NCBI RefSeq assembly: GCF_000746085.1
Contig: NZ_JQKO01000008.1
Span: 124,001 to 188,000 of the forward strand
Direction: 5' to 3'
From: Methylocapsa aurea
GTDB taxonomy: Bacteria; Pseudomonadota; Alphaproteobacteria; Rhizobiales; Beijerinckiaceae
Length of the DNA: 64,000 nucleotides
Part shown: piece after piece, positions 1-9,402 of the stretch
How positions within the stretch are numbered: the first letter of the stretch is position 1
Layout: every line of letters starts with the position of its first letter
The notes under the pieces: generated by a model
Seen by the model: only the letters and a program-made list of their open reading frames with translations
Told to the model about the DNA's origin: nothing
Databases searched by the model: none
Program-made: the position numbers and the translations under genes

Positions 1-2
1 GC

Positions 3-149
3 GAGTTAGGGCCGCTTTTTTACGGCGTTCAGGCAATCGAATTGATCGCAGGCGCTGTCAATCTCTCGCTTATGTCGCTCAACATTCGCGATGGCTTTCG
101 GCTCACCGGCAGGCTTTCCGATCTGAGGCGTCAGGCGGCGACGGACTAA
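3..149 (+). CDS. C-terminal end of an unidentified membrane protein (cut by window edge)
   Basis: An open frame enters from the left edge and stops at TAA 147-149, giving a 48-residue tail. Its first half is hydrophobic (FYGVQAIELIAGAVNLSLM, about residues 6-24) and the rest is basic (RDGFRLTGRLSDLRRQ). This looks like a last membrane helix followed by a short cytoplasmic end. I do not recognise the family from this fragment. No promoter or start is visible because the gene begins outside the window. The frame could be chance, but a mosaic repeat begins immediately after its stop, which is where intergenic repeats sit elsewhere in this window. Confidence 0.5.
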   Translation, partial: ELGPLFYGVQAIELIAGAVNLSLMSLNIRDGFRLTGRLSDLRRQAATD

Positions 150-314
150 GCATGTTCCAATAAGGTGATCGACTTTTTCGATCGGATGGCTCCATCTGAT
201 CGGGATGCGTTCAAGAGCGCTTTCAGATCCGCAAGTATCAAAAAGCAGCTGTAGATCTTCATATTATCGCATTTTCTTAACGCGAACCGGCATCCACTTC
301 GCTCGAAAATGCTC
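150..314. repeat. Intergenic mosaic repeat (family D half plus family A copy 1)
   Basis: The 213-314 part carries the family A signature: GAGCGCTTTCAGAT at one end, then TCGCATTTTCTTAACGCGAA and CACTTCGCTCGAAAATGCTC. It closely matches 58196-58300 in the same orientation, and 29143-29240, 31711-31812, 50862-50945 and 55778-55880 in the opposite orientation. The 150-212 part (GCATGTTC, GATCGACTTTTTCGATC, then ATGGctcCATCTGATCGG) resembles pieces of the 55629-55777 block. It sits between two genes and does not code. Confidence 0.75.
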
Positions 315-325
315 AAGGAGAGGAA

Positions 326-631
326 TTGACCCAATACCAGCGCTCTCATCACATTCTTCCCAGCGCATCGACGATGCTCGGCGTCTGCCTGACCGGAATC
401 GGCCTTGTCAAAGTTGCCGAAGCGGATTTGGGCCCGACCCATGTCGATGAATATCTGGCTTTGAACAGTCTGGTCTTTCTGGTCAGCTGCATCTGCTCTT
501 ATGCATCCATCAGGGCCGACGAGCAAAAGCCGTCCGTCCTTAAGCTGGAACAGATCGCCGATGTCTTTTTTATGATCGGCTTGACGGTCATGGCGGTTGT
601 TTCGCTCCTCTTCGCTTACGAGTTTGTCTGA
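326..631 (+). CDS. Small three-helix membrane protein, unknown function
   Basis: The protein is 101 residues. The start is TTG 326, chosen because a strong ribosome site (AAGGAGAGG, 315-323) lies just before it. Three hydrophobic stretches are visible at about residues 16-33, 45-61 and 78-99, with a short charged loop (RADEQKPSVLKLEQ) between the second and third. An HHILPSASTMLGVC-type beginning occurs in a recurring proteobacterial family of small inner-membrane proteins, but I know of no function for it. The gene is alone on its strand: mosaic repeat upstream, about 180 bp of non-coding sequence downstream before the TPR gene. Confidence 0.75.
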   Translation: MTQYQRSHHILPSASTMLGVCLTGIGLVKVAEADLGPTHVDEYLALNSLVFLVSCICSYASIRADEQKPSVLKLEQIADVFFMIGLTVMAVVSLLFAYEFV

Positions 632-809
632 GCGTGGCCATGACGCCCGCCTCAACTTTGGTGGAGAAGCCTGACAAGACGGGCTTGCGGCGGCCAGGGA
701 GCGCTTGAACGCTAGGTAAAGCGCTAAAAGGCGGGGTCGCCTTTGCGGCCGGCGCATGCTAGCTGACGAGTTCCGAGGACTTGAGGGTCCGTCAGCGCAA
801 GAGACGCAA

Positions 810-1544
810 ATGACCGATTTTTTCCGCGAAGTCTCAGAGGATGTTCGCCGCGACCGCGTTATTCGCATCTGGACCAAATACCAATATTGGCTCATCGCCT
901 TGGCTTTGCTGATTGTCGCGGGGACGGCGGCGTGGCGCGCCAATGTGAATTTTCGCGAAGCGGCGGCCGAGGCTGCGGGATCGCAATACGAGGCCGCGCT
1001 GCAATTGTCCCACGAGAAAAAATCGGTGGAGGCGGAGGCTGCATTCGAGGCGATCGCCAAGACCGCTCCCAAAGGATACGCCAGCCTCGCGCGGCTGCGG
1101 GCGGCCGATGAAATCGCCTCCCGCGATCCCGATCTCGCGATCAAGGCCTATGACGCGCTGGCCGCCGATCCAGCCTATGACCAAGCGTTCCGGGACGTGG
1201 CGCGGTTGCGCGCGGCGATGCTGGCGGTGGATAGGAGCGAGCCGAGAGACGTCGAGCCAAGGCTCAGCCTGCTGTCCGCTCAGTCTTTCCCCTATCACAA
1301 TACGATCCGCGAATTGCTGGGCTTGTCGGCGCTGAAGCGGAGCGATTTCGAGGCCGCCGGCCGCTGGTTCGAGGCGATCCTCTCCGATCAGCAAGCGTCT
1401 CCGGCGCTACGCCAGCGGGCGGAAGCCTTCCTCGGTTTGGTCCAGGCGGGACCGCTTTTGATTGAAAAATCACCGCCTGAAAAATCGTCTCCAGAAACAG
1501 CGCCGCCGCAAGCGGCGCCGGCGGGGGCGGCGCCCTCGAAGTGA
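810..1544 (+). CDS. YfgM-like membrane-anchored TPR protein
   Basis: The protein is 244 residues from ATG 810. The frame is open further upstream to 756, but those residues look like untranslated leader. Residues 1-24 are charged ([15 protein letters not shown]), a single membrane helix follows at about 26-43, and the rest is a periplasmic helical region with Ala-rich TPR-like repeats. The C-terminal 30 residues are Pro/Ala-rich. This layout matches the UPF0070/YfgM family, whose E. coli member works with the SecYEG chaperone PpiD. The stop overlaps the start of der (TGATG), and a YfgM-like gene ahead of der is a recurring arrangement, so the two are almost certainly co-transcribed. Confidence 0.85.
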   Translation: MTDFFREVSEDVRRDRVIRIWTKYQYWLIALALLIVAGTAAWRANVNFREAAAEAAGSQYEAALQLSHEKKSVEAEAAFEAIAKTAPKGYASLARLRAADEIASRDPDLAIKAYDALAADPAYDQAFRDVARLRAAMLAVDRSEPRDVEPRLSLLSAQSFPYHNTIRELLGLSALKRSDFEAAGRWFEAILSDQQASPALRQRAEAFLGLVQAGPLLIEKSPPEKSSPETAPPQAAPAGAAPSK

Positions 1545-2947
1545 TGTTTACAATCGCGATCATCGGCCGCCCGAATGTCGGCAAATCGACCCTGTTCAAC
1601 CGGCTTGTCGGCAAGAAGCTTGCTCTGGTCGACGACCGCCCCGGCGTGACCCGCGACCGCCGCGAGGGCGAGGCCAAGCTCGGCGACCTTGTCTTCAAAA
1701 TCATCGACACCGCTGGCCTCGAGGAAGGCGACAGCGCTTCCTTGCCCGGCCGGATGCGGGCGCAGACGGAAATGGCGATCGAACTCGCCGACGCGATTTT
1801 CTTCGTATTCGATTCGCGCATTGGCCTGACCCCGGACGACCGCTTTTTCGCCAATCTTGTTCGTCGCGCCGACAAACCCTTGATCCTCATCGCCAATAAG
1901 GCCGAAGGCCGGGCCGGGCAGGCGGGCGCGATCGAGGGCTACGATCTGGGCCTCGGCGAACCCGTGCCGCTTTCGGCCGAGCATGGCGATGGGTTCGCCG
2001 AGCTTTACGCCGCCTTGCGCGAGGCGCTCCCGGAGGAGACCGAACTGCCCGCCGAGCGGGGAGAAAGCGAGGCGCGGCTCGTTCTCGGCGAAGACGAGGA
2101 CGGCTCGGAACTCGACATCACGAAGCCTCTGCGGATCGCCATCATCGGCCGCCCGAATGCCGGCAAATCAACTTTGCTCAATCGCATCCTGGGGCAGGAC
2201 CGGCTGTTGACCGGACCGGAACCCGGCCTCACGCGCGATACGATCGGCATCGATTTCGAATGGCGCAATCGCAAGATCAAGATGTTCGACACCGCCGGCT
2301 TGCGCCGGCGGGCGCGGATCGAGGACAAGCTCGAAAAACTCGCCGGAGCCGACGCCCTGCGCGCGGCGAAATTCGCCGAAGTCGTGGTGCTCCTACTCGA
2401 TGCGACGATCCCTTTCGAGAATCAGGACCTGACCCTCGCCGATCTCGTCGAACGCGAGGGCAGGGCGCTGGTCATTGGCCTGAACAAATGGGATCTGATC
2501 GAGGCCAAGGGCTCGAAACTGTCCGAACTGCGCGAGGCGGCTTCAAAACTGCTGCCGCAGGTCAAGGGCGCGCCTGTCGTCCCGGTTTCCGGCGCGACCG
2601 GCGAGGGCGTCGAAAAGCTGATGGAGGCGATCGTGCGCGTCCATGAGATCTGGAACAAGCGCATCTCCACCGCGCGGCTCAATCGCTGGCTCGCGGGGGC
2701 GCTTGAACAGTCGCCGCCTCCCGCCGTCTCGGGCCGCCGGATCAAGATCCGCTATATGACCCAATTGCGGGCGCGCCCGCCCTATTTTATCCTGTTCGGC
2801 AATCAGCTCGACGCTTTGCCGACCAGCTACGAACGCTTCCTCGTCAACGGCCTGCGCCAGGCATTCGATCTGCCGGGAGTCCCGATCCGCATGTCGAAGA
2901 AAACCAGCGAGAACCCGTACGGGCACCGGAAATCGCGGCAGAGGTAG
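1544..2947 (+). CDS. der: Ribosome-assembly GTPase Der (EngA)
   Basis: The 467-residue protein carries two consecutive GTPase domains, which is diagnostic for Der. The first P-loop is GRPNVGKS (residues 8-15) and the second is GRPNAGKS (about 202-209). Each is followed by a DTAGL switch motif, and the domains carry NKAE and NKWD specificity motifs. The C-terminal KH-like domain ends in a basic tail ([19 protein letters not shown]) typical of the family. Der acts in 50S subunit maturation in the cytoplasm. The start ATG overlaps the stop of the preceding gene; GTG 1541 would add one residue. Confidence 0.97.
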   Translation: MFTIAIIGRPNVGKSTLFNRLVGKKLALVDDRPGVTRDRREGEAKLGDLVFKIIDTAGLEEGDSASLPGRMRAQTEMAIELADAIFFVFDSRIGLTPDDRFFANLVRRADKPLILIANKAEGRAGQAGAIEGYDLGLGEPVPLSAEHGDGFAELYAALREALPEETELPAERGESEARLVLGEDEDGSELDITKPLRIAIIGRPNAGKSTLLNRILGQDRLLTGPEPGLTRDTIGIDFEWRNRKIKMFDTAGLRRRARIEDKLEKLAGADALRAAKFAEVVVLLLDATIPFENQDLTLADLVEREGRALVIGLNKWDLIEAKGSKLSELREAASKLLPQVKGAPVVPVSGATGEGVEKLMEAIVRVHEIWNKRISTARLNRWLAGALEQSPPPAVSGRRIKIRYMTQLRARPPYFILFGNQLDALPTSYERFLVNGLRQAFDLPGVPIRMSKKTSENPYGHRKSRQR

Positions 2948-3034
2948 GGCTCGGGCGATTTAGGTTAAGTGGGCGTGAGGCAGGGCGCTCGGGTTCGCTT
3001 GCTTTTCGATTGTCGTAGGGAAGGACGGACCGCA

Positions 3035-3559
3035 TTGCCCGAGGGACGCGAAAATCCAGGATGGGGCCGCTATCTGCTTTGGCCAGTCGAAGCGCTCGTT
3101 ATTCTCTATGTCGCTCTCGACAGCATTTTTACCCCGCTGTTTCTCCCTATCATTCGATGGACGGCGAAGCTTCGCCTCATCATCCGGTTGCAGGCGATCG
3201 TCGAGCGTCTGCCCCCTTATGGGATTCTCGGTCTGCTTGCGGTTCCTTTCGCGATCGCCGAACCGGCCAAAGTCTACGCCTTGGTTCTGGTCGCCACGGG
3301 GCATCTTGCCATTGGACTTGGCATTTTCGTTTTGGCCTATCTTCTCAGCCTAGTCGTGATGGAGAGAATTTATGACGCAGGCCGGGAAAAACTCAGAACC
3401 ATCGTCTGGTTCGCCAAGCTCATGGATTGGCTCGTCGGCTTTCGCGACAGCCTCATTGCCTGGGTCAGGTCGACGCAGGCCTGGGCTTTCGCGGCGAGGG
3501 TCAAACAAAGGGCCCGCGGCATGATCGCGCGGGTCCGGCTGCGTCTTCGCGTCGACTGA
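3035..3559 (+). CDS. Conserved hypothetical membrane protein
   Basis: About 174 residues with hydrophobic segments near residues 12-34 and 53-105 and a basic amphipathic C-terminus (ARVKQRARGMIARVRLRLR). I chose TTG 3035 because GGGAAGG lies about ten bases upstream. GTG 2969 would add 22 residues rich in Arg that look like untranslated leader. The NPGWGRYLLWPVEAL beginning recurs in Hyphomicrobiales proteins of unknown function. The gene lies 87 bp after der and before pssA on the same strand. No catalytic motif is visible. Confidence 0.7.
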   Translation: MPEGRENPGWGRYLLWPVEALVILYVALDSIFTPLFLPIIRWTAKLRLIIRLQAIVERLPPYGILGLLAVPFAIAEPAKVYALVLVATGHLAIGLGIFVLAYLLSLVVMERIYDAGREKLRTIVWFAKLMDWLVGFRDSLIAWVRSTQAWAFAARVKQRARGMIARVRLRLRVD

Positions 3560-3636
3560 GGTCTCCGTCTTGGACCGAACCTCGGTCCTGAGGCCAAAGG
3601 TCCAGCGCGGCGCCAACCTGGTCCGGTCGAACTCTT

Positions 3637-4608
3637 GTGGCCCTGATGCGGCGCGCCTATGCTAGAATGATGACTGGCGCTGACATGAAAAACAATTCTT
3701 CCGGCCCTCCCTATCAATCGGAGGCCGGCGCGAAGGCGCGGTTTGACGACGCCAGCGAATTCGACGCTTTTGAACCGTCGCCTCCGCGCCGGCGCAGGTT
3801 CCGCCCTGTCCCGGTCCGGATCATCCTGCCCAATCTGGTGACTTTGCTGGCGCTGTGCATGGGCCTCACCGCCATTCGTTTCGCGGTCGAGGGAAAGTTC
3901 GAAACAGCGGTCATCGCCATTGTCATCGCCGCCATTCTCGATGGATTGGATGGCCGCATCGCCCGCGCGCTGCGCGGCACGTCGCGTTTTGGCGCTGAAC
4001 TGGATTCGCTGGCCGATTTCGTCGATTTCGGCGTCGCTCCGGCGCTCATCCTCTATTTCTGGAGTCTGCACGAAATCAAGAGCCTTGGCTGGTTCGCGGC
4101 GCTTGTCTTCGCGATCGCGGCGGCGCTGCGGTTGGCGCGTTTCAACGTCATGATCGACGATCCCGGTCGGCCGGTCTGGCAGGCGCGTTTTTTCACCGGC
4201 ATGCCGGCGCCCGCCGGCGCCATCGTCAGCCTGTTGCCGCTCTACCTTCATCTCTCGGTTCTCGAGGTTCCGAATGTGCGCGGCCTCGTCCCCTTTGAGA
4301 TCGTTTACGTTCTGATCATCGCCTTCCTGATGGCGAGCCGCATCCCGCATTTTTCCGGCAAGAAGACCGGCCGCGTGCCGCGCGAATATGTGATTGTCGT
4401 CCTTTTCGCGGTGGTCGCCTGCATTCTCCTGCTCGCGACCTTTCCAATGGAAATGCTCGTCTGCCTGGCCTTGATCTATCTCGCGACAATTCCCTTCGCG
4501 GTCCGCCGGTTCAAGGCCTACGAATTGGCCGACCTCAAACTCGCCGAGTTGGCGAAGAATTCGCCCGTGGCTTCCTCCGCTGCGCCGTCGCATGAGAACT
4601 CGCCCTAA
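3637..4608 (+). CDS. pssA: CDP-diacylglycerol-serine O-phosphatidyltransferase
   Basis: The protein makes phosphatidylserine from CDP-diacylglycerol and serine at the inner membrane, the first step toward phosphatidylethanolamine. The CDP-alcohol phosphatidyltransferase signature is complete: D102-G-x-D105-G-x-x-A109-R110, then G119-x3-D123-x3-D127. About eight hydrophobic helices follow. The basic N-terminus (PPRRRRFRPVPVR, residues about 50-62) precedes the first helix. The start is uncertain: GTG 3637 and ATGs at 3646, 3667 and 3685 are all in frame and none has a clear ribosome site. No phosphatidylserine decarboxylase gene lies beside it, although psd is often adjacent in related bacteria. 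Confidence 0.93.
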   Translation: MALMRRAYARMMTGADMKNNSSGPPYQSEAGAKARFDDASEFDAFEPSPPRRRRFRPVPVRIILPNLVTLLALCMGLTAIRFAVEGKFETAVIAIVIAAILDGLDGRIARALRGTSRFGAELDSLADFVDFGVAPALILYFWSLHEIKSLGWFAALVFAIAAALRLARFNVMIDDPGRPVWQARFFTGMPAPAGAIVSLLPLYLHLSVLEVPNVRGLVPFEIVYVLIIAFLMASRIPHFSGKKTGRVPREYVIVVLFAVVACILLLATFPMEMLVCLALIYLATIPFAVRRFKAYELADLKLAELAKNSPVASSAAPSHENSP

Positions 4609-4898
4609 AAGGGGGGAGTCCGTTTGCGCCCTTCGCGCGCGGGACTTGGCAAATACGCGGCGCCGGTTCACAAAGGCTTTGTTCTCGATTAGGGTCCCGG
4701 CCAATTGCCGCGCCGGATTCTTGTCGGATCTTGCAGGATCTTGCCGGATGTTCGCGCCCGAGTCGTCGAAGCTGGGCGCCAATCTCCGCTTGATCTTCAA
4801 CCTCTTGGTTTGCTTACGGTGTTTGCAGCTGTCGATACGCCTCCCGCGCCAGGGCCGAGCCGCGGAACCAAGAGGACGGCTTAAGTACAAGGAAAGAA

Positions 4899-5117
4899 AT
4901 GTCGAAAGAAGAATTGCTTGAATTTCCAGGCGTTGTCGTCGAACTGCTCCCGAATGCGACTTTTCGCGTCAAGCTTGAGAATGAACACGAGATTATTGCC
5001 CACACCGCCGGAAAAATGCGCAAGAATCGCATCCGCGTTCTGACCGGCGATAAAGTTCTCGTTGAAATGACCCCCTATGACCTGACCAAAGGTCGCATTA
5101 CCTATCGGTTCAAGTGA
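4899..5117 (+). CDS. infA: Translation initiation factor IF-1
   Basis: The 72-residue protein is the normal IF-1 length and consists of one S1-type OB fold. It opens [19 protein letters not shown] and ends [11 protein letters not shown], both close to the family consensus. It binds the ribosomal A site during initiation. GGAAAGAA just before ATG 4899 serves as ribosome site. The 290 bp upstream (4609-4898) carry no gene; they contain a short direct repeat around 4721-4748 (two close copies of TTGTCGGATCTTGC-like sequence) and presumably the promoter. infA-maf-yacG is a common alphaproteobacterial order. Confidence 0.98.
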   Translation: MSKEELLEFPGVVVELLPNATFRVKLENEHEIIAHTAGKMRKNRIRVLTGDKVLVEMTPYDLTKGRITYRFK

Positions 5118-5126
5118 TCGGGGATT

Positions 5127-5783
5127 TTGCAATGGACCGCCGCCGTGACCGCTGAAGACAAGGCTTGGCGGCCAAGGCTGGTTCTGGCCTCCGCGTCGCC
5201 GCGACGGCTCGAATTGCTGCAGCAGATCGGGATCGAGCCAGACGCCTTGCTCCCCGCAGACATCGATGAGACCCCCGGCAAGAACGAATTGCCGCGGACC
5301 CTGGCGGCGCGTCTCGCGCAAGAGAAAGCGAGAGCGGCGGCAAGAATCGCGGCGGCGACGCCTGAACTCGCCAATGGTTATGTCATCGGCGCCGACACCG
5401 TCGTCAGCGTTGGCCGCCGCATTCTTCCCAAATGCGAAGTGGTGGCGGAGGCGGCGCAATGTCTGCGTCTTCTGTCCGGGCGGGCGCACCGGGTTCACAC
5501 CGGCGTGTGCCTGATCACGCCGAAGGGCCAGGAGCGCCACAAGATCGTCGAGACGCGGCTGCGCTTCAAGCGCCTCTCGTCGAGCGAAATCGAAGCCTAT
5601 CTCGGCTCAGGCGAGTGGCGCGGCAAGGCGGGGGGCTATGCGATCCAGGGCCTTGCCGGCGCATTTGCCTTGAAGCTCATTGGCTCCTATTCTTCGGTTG
5701 TCGGGCTGCCGCTTTACGAAACCATGTCCTTGCTGACCGGCGAGGGTTATCCGGCTCATCTTTCCTGGCTGAACCGGGTTTGA
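5127..5783 (+). CDS. maf: Maf family nucleoside triphosphate pyrophosphatase
   Basis: The 218-residue protein carries the Maf signature [11 protein letters not shown] near the N-terminus, GADTVVS in the middle and the conserved [10 protein letters not shown] loop near residue 168. Maf proteins hydrolyse non-canonical or canonical NTPs to NMP and pyrophosphate and are linked to septum control and nucleotide hygiene. The start is TTG 5127, or possibly GTG 5145, which would drop six residues; neither has a strong ribosome site. It begins 9 bp after infA and its stop overlaps the yacG start (TGATG), so the three genes form an operon. Confidence 0.93.
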   Translation: MQWTAAVTAEDKAWRPRLVLASASPRRLELLQQIGIEPDALLPADIDETPGKNELPRTLAARLAQEKARAAARIAAATPELANGYVIGADTVVSVGRRILPKCEVVAEAAQCLRLLSGRAHRVHTGVCLITPKGQERHKIVETRLRFKRLSSSEIEAYLGSGEWRGKAGGYAIQGLAGAFALKLIGSYSSVVGLPLYETMSLLTGEGYPAHLSWLNRV

Positions 5784-6046
5784 TGACATCCCCTCATGTC
5801 TTGCCGTTTCGGACGTCGCCGATGCATCCCGGAAAGCCAGACCCTCATGCCAGCGGCGACCCTTCCAAAGCGCCTGCGCGGCCCTGCCCGATCTGCGGCA
5901 AACCCTCCGTTCTCGAAATGCGTCCATTTTGTTCGAAGCGATGCGCGGACATTGATTTGCATCGCTGGCTTGGCGGCGTCTACGCGGTTCCCGCCGAGCC
6001 CGCCGGCGGCGCGCCCTCCGATCCGGCCGAGCCGAACGAGGAATGA
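5783..6046 (+). CDS. yacG: DNA gyrase inhibitor YacG
   Basis: The 87-residue protein has a treble-clef zinc site, CPICGKP then [15 protein letters not shown], which is the YacG signature. In E. coli YacG binds GyrB and inhibits gyrase. The N-terminal 30 residues before the zinc site are not conserved, and ATG 5822 is an alternative shorter start. ATG 5783 overlaps the maf stop, so translation is probably coupled. The C-terminus is Ala/Pro/Glu-rich, as is usual for the family in alphaproteobacteria. Confidence 0.92.
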   Translation: MTSPHVLPFRTSPMHPGKPDPHASGDPSKAPARPCPICGKPSVLEMRPFCSKRCADIDLHRWLGGVYAVPAEPAGGAPSDPAEPNEE

Positions 6047-6122
6047 CGAGATATGTTTGGCGGCCTCGCCGCTGGCTTGGCGGGTTGGCGCCCTTGCTCC
6101 AATGACGGCGTGACGCGCGAAC

Positions 6123-6917
6123 ATGTTTTTTGCCCTTTCCAAGATCTTCTGGCTCCTTGCCGAGCCGGTCTCTCTGCTCATTATTTTGGGCGTCCTCGGC
6201 GCTCTCCTCGGCTTCACCCGCTTCGCGCGGACGGGGCGGGCGATCATGGCCGGCGCGCTTATCGCGCTTGCGATCATCTCATTCACGCCGCTTTCCGCGG
6301 CGCTCATCCGGCCCCTGGAGGATCGGTTTCCAGCCGCAAGCCTCCAGGGGCCGGCGCCCGCCGGAATCATTGTTCTTGGGGGCGCGCTCCTGCAAAACAA
6401 ATCGGAGGCGCGCGGACAGGCGATCCTGACCGGAGACGCCAATCGGCTCACCAGCGGCGTCGAATTGGCGCGGCGATTTCCGACGGCGCGGCTCGTCTTT
6501 ACCGGCGGGTCGGGGAAACTTATCGACGTGGGCGCGCCCGAAGCTGATGGCGTGCGGAATTTCTGGCTGGCGCTCGGCGTGCCGGAAGAGCGCATGAGCT
6601 TTGAAACAAGGTCCCGCAATACTTGGGAAAATGCGCTCTTCACGCGCGACCTCCTCAAGCCGCGACCCGACGAGACCTGGCTTCTTGTGACGTCGGCCTG
6701 GCACATGCCGCGCTCTGTAGGCATATTCCGGCGCCTGGGTTTTAACGTGATCCCTTATCCGGTCGCCTATCGCACCTTTGGCGACTCGCGAGACTTTCTG
6801 TCGAGTGCGAAGCTCGGGGAAAGACTGTTCATGTTTGAGTTCGCCATCCGCGAATGGATCGGCCTATTAGCTTATCGCTTGACCGGAAAGATAGACGCGC
6901 TGTTTCCCGCGCCATGA
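6123..6917 (+). CDS. YdcF/ElyC-family (DUF218) membrane protein
   Basis: The 264-residue protein has two N-terminal membrane helices (about residues 8-30 and 37-59). The DUF218 domain follows, with its IIVLGGAL strand-loop near residue 82, VFTGGSG near 123, the RSRNTWENA motif near 162 and LLVTSAWHMPRS near 186. In E. coli the relatives ElyC and SanA affect envelope integrity at low temperature or under antibiotic stress; the biochemical activity is unclear. It follows yacG after 76 bp and is probably in the same transcript. Confidence 0.88.
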   Translation: MFFALSKIFWLLAEPVSLLIILGVLGALLGFTRFARTGRAIMAGALIALAIISFTPLSAALIRPLEDRFPAASLQGPAPAGIIVLGGALLQNKSEARGQAILTGDANRLTSGVELARRFPTARLVFTGGSGKLIDVGAPEADGVRNFWLALGVPEERMSFETRSRNTWENALFTRDLLKPRPDETWLLVTSAWHMPRSVGIFRRLGFNVIPYPVAYRTFGDSRDFLSSAKLGERLFMFEFAIREWIGLLAYRLTGKIDALFPAP

Positions 6918-6983
6918 CCGAACGCGCCTGATTGAATCCACCATTATTTATCCGACTTGGACCGAATATAGTTGAGGCCCGCC

Positions 6984-7637
6984 ATGCCTATGACCCTCGT
7001 CATCGCCAACAAGGCCTATTCGTCGTGGTCGCTCCGGCCGTGGATCCTGATGCGCCATTTCAACATCGCCTTCGACGAGATCGTCATTCCTCTCGGGCGC
7101 GAGGAGAGCAGAGCGGAGATCTTGCTCCATTCCCCGAGCGGAAAGTGCCCGGCCTTGCGCGATGGCGGCGTCAGCGTGTGGGAGTCTTTGGCGATCATCG
7201 AATATCTCGCCGAGCGGCATCCGGATTGTGCGATCTGGCCGAGGGAGAAAGCAGCGCGGGCGCAAGCGCGTTCGCTGGCCGCCGAGATGCATTCAGGCTT
7301 TGTCGGGCTGCGCGCGCATTTGCCGATGAACATGCGCAGGCCGGTCCGCCGATTCGAGCTGACGCCGGAGGCGGCGGCCGATGTCGCGCGCCTTGAACAG
7401 GCTTTCGCGCAGGCGCGCAAGGAATTCGGCGATGGCGGGACCTTTCTCTTTGGCGATTTCTGCGCCGCGGATGCGATGTTCGCCCCGGTGGTCAACCGTC
7501 TGCATGTCTATGATGTGGCGGTGACGCCGCCGACCCGCGCCTATATGGATGCGATGATGGCGCTGCCGGCCTGGCTGGCGTGGAGCGCGGATGCCGCCGC
7601 GGAGGAGTGGATTATCGAAAAATACGAACGCGCTTAG
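6984..7637 (+). CDS. Glutathione S-transferase family protein
   Basis: The protein is 217 residues from ATG 6984, with GAGG seven bases upstream; an in-frame TTG at 6972 would add four residues. The N-terminal thioredoxin-like domain reads IANKAYSSWSLRPW, with a serine-rich active-site region as in zeta- or beta-like bacterial GSTs. The glutathione-binding ESLAIIEYLAE motif follows near residue 65. The C-terminal domain is all-helical and holds FLFGDFCAADAMFAPVVNR, the usual N-capping region. The substrate cannot be told from sequence. Confidence 0.9.
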   Translation: MPMTLVIANKAYSSWSLRPWILMRHFNIAFDEIVIPLGREESRAEILLHSPSGKCPALRDGGVSVWESLAIIEYLAERHPDCAIWPREKAARAQARSLAAEMHSGFVGLRAHLPMNMRRPVRRFELTPEAAADVARLEQAFAQARKEFGDGGTFLFGDFCAADAMFAPVVNRLHVYDVAVTPPTRAYMDAMMALPAWLAWSADAAAEEWIIEKYERA

Positions 7638-7889
7638 GCCTGGGTCGAAGCGGCGTCAGGGCAAGGCCCAAGGCCGGAAGAGGAAGACCATCAAAAAGGG
7701 GGCATCCGTCCGGGACGCGCCCGTCGCCAAGCCGCCTCGTCGAGGAAAAGCGCCTGTCCCCAGCCTTTGGCCTTGCCGGCGAGCCGAGAAATTCTTCGCC
7801 CGCCGCTCAATATTCTTGCCCTTACGCCCTACAAGCACGATTTATAAGAGCGTCAAGCATCTCCTAACTTTAAGCGCGCGAGGATCCAA

Positions 7890-8609
7890 GTGAGCCGTTC
7901 AGAGGACAAAGGCGGGGCCCTCGCGCCGAAGTCCAGCACGAAATCCGACATCGATTTGTTTCTAGGCGCCGCGGCGAAGCTGCCCGCGCCGGCCGCCACG
8001 GCGCGCGGAAAGCTCATTTTTGCCTTGGATGCGACGATGAGCCGGCAATCCACCTGGGATCTTGCGCAAACGCTTCAAACCAAAATGTTCGCGACCGCGG
8101 CGGCGCATGGCGGCCTCGAGGTGCAGCTTGTCTATTATCGGGGATTTGGCGAGTGCAAGGCCTCGCGTTTCATGACCGGCGGGCAGGGCCTTGCCGGGCT
8201 CATGACTCAAATCGCCGTGCGGGCCGGCCAGACGCAGATCGAAAAAGTTTTGCGTCATGTCCTCGACGAAACGCGGAAGAATCCGGTTCGCGCGCTTGTC
8301 TTCGTCGGCGACGCCATGGAGGAGCAATTCGATGCTCTGGCCGCGGTCGCCGGAGACCTTGGACTTTTGGGCGTGAAGGCGTTCTTGTTCCAGGAAGGTC
8401 GCGACAGGACCGCCGAACAGGCGTTTCGCCACATCGCCTTGCTGACCGGGGGGGCCTATGCAACCTTCGATTCATCGGCGCCCGAACGGCTCGTCGCGCT
8501 TTTGTCGGCGGTCGCGGCCTATGCCGCCGGGGGACGGCGCGCGCTTGAATTCGAGGCGCGGGCGCGCGGCGCGGCCGCGGCGGACCTTCTATTAGCGCAA
8601 TTGCGTTGA
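7890..8609 (+). CDS. VWA-like domain protein
   Basis: The 239-residue protein starts at GTG 7890. Residues about 43-215 look like a von Willebrand A / vWA-type Rossmann domain: KLIFALDATMSRQ resembles a degenerate MIDAS strand (D-x-T-x-S), and RALVFVGDAMEE and LLTGGAYATFD follow. No signal peptide or membrane helix is visible, so it is probably cytosolic. It lies 10 bp before a J-domain membrane protein and is presumably co-expressed with it. A role in protein-complex assembly is a guess from the domain pair. The 250 bp upstream hold only unconvincing basic frames. Confidence 0.75.
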   Translation: MSRSEDKGGALAPKSSTKSDIDLFLGAAAKLPAPAATARGKLIFALDATMSRQSTWDLAQTLQTKMFATAAAHGGLEVQLVYYRGFGECKASRFMTGGQGLAGLMTQIAVRAGQTQIEKVLRHVLDETRKNPVRALVFVGDAMEEQFDALAAVAGDLGLLGVKAFLFQEGRDRTAEQAFRHIALLTGGAYATFDSSAPERLVALLSAVAAYAAGGRRALEFEARARGAAAADLLLAQLR

Positions 8610-8619
8610 GTGGCGCGGG

Positions 8620-9336
8620 ATGATTTATCTTCTTGCCGGGTTGGCGGCGTTCTGGCTCGGGCTCTCCGCGCTCAAGGCTTTCACGCGGGCCAATCCCGCC
8701 GCGCTTGCGCGGCTCATCAGGGCCGGCGCCGGAGCGGCGACGCTGCTCGCGGCTCTGTTCCTCCTATTGCGCGGGCGCTTCGACATGGCGATTGGTCTTG
8801 GCGGTCTTGGCGCCTGGCTGCTGAAGCTCGGCAGCGGATCGCCATGGCGAATGTTCAAGCCGGTTGGCGGGGCGGCCGGCCGGGTTTCCTGCGTCAGGTC
8901 GGCGATGATCGAGATGGAACTCGATCATGAAACGGGCAAGATGCGCGGGACGATCCTGGCCGGTCCGGACGAAGGCAAACTGTTAGACTCGCTGACCCGG
9001 CCGCAATGCGAATCCCTCTATTGCCTGTGTTGCAGGGACGATCCCGAGGGCGCCCGGCTTCTGGAGGCCTATCTCGACCGCCGGTTTTCCGGATGGCGTC
9101 CGACAGGTCAAGACCAGGGCGACTCGGGGCCCGCTGGCGCGCGGCGCGGTTCGGGAGCCATGTCCAAGGATGAAGCGTATGAAGTTCTGGGACTTCAAAA
9201 AGGCGCTTCGCGCGAGGAAGTCGTTCGTTCGCACCGGTCGCTGATGAAAAAGCTGCATCCAGATCGCGGCGGGACGACGGATCTCGCGGCGCGGGTCAAC
9301 GAAGCGAAAGATGTCCTGATGCGGCGTCATCAGTAG
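8620..9336 (+). CDS. Membrane-anchored J-domain protein
   Basis: The 238-residue protein has two N-terminal hydrophobic segments (about residues 2-18 and 33-66), a middle region with a CLCC motif near residue 130, and a C-terminal DnaJ domain from about 180. The J domain carries the essential HPD at 213-215 inside LHPDRGG, so it should stimulate DnaK ATPase. The TIM14/DjlC-like order, membrane anchor first and J domain last, puts DnaK recruitment at the inner membrane. It directly follows the VWA-like gene and converges with the carboxypeptidase gene. Confidence 0.88.
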   Translation: MIYLLAGLAAFWLGLSALKAFTRANPAALARLIRAGAGAATLLAALFLLLRGRFDMAIGLGGLGAWLLKLGSGSPWRMFKPVGGAAGRVSCVRSAMIEMELDHETGKMRGTILAGPDEGKLLDSLTRPQCESLYCLCCRDDPEGARLLEAYLDRRFSGWRPTGQDQGDSGPAGARRGSGAMSKDEAYEVLGLQKGASREEVVRSHRSLMKKLHPDRGGTTDLAARVNEAKDVLMRRHQ

Positions 9337-9402
9337 GTCCAGGGTTCTTGAGAGCATCTTAGGCGAATCGGATAGAGGTGAGCCGCGGCCGCGGCGGGAG
9401 CT

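Noticed and set aside
146-1144. Long minus-strand open frame across the left repeat and the TPR gene
   Set aside because: It is the shadow of the plus-strand gene at 810-1544 plus a repeat; composition is Ser/Arg-rich and it has no ribosome site.
7580-7893. Two overlapping basic plus-strand frames between the GST and VWA genes
   Set aside because: No ribosome site, extreme Arg/Lys/Pro content, no signal of a fold.
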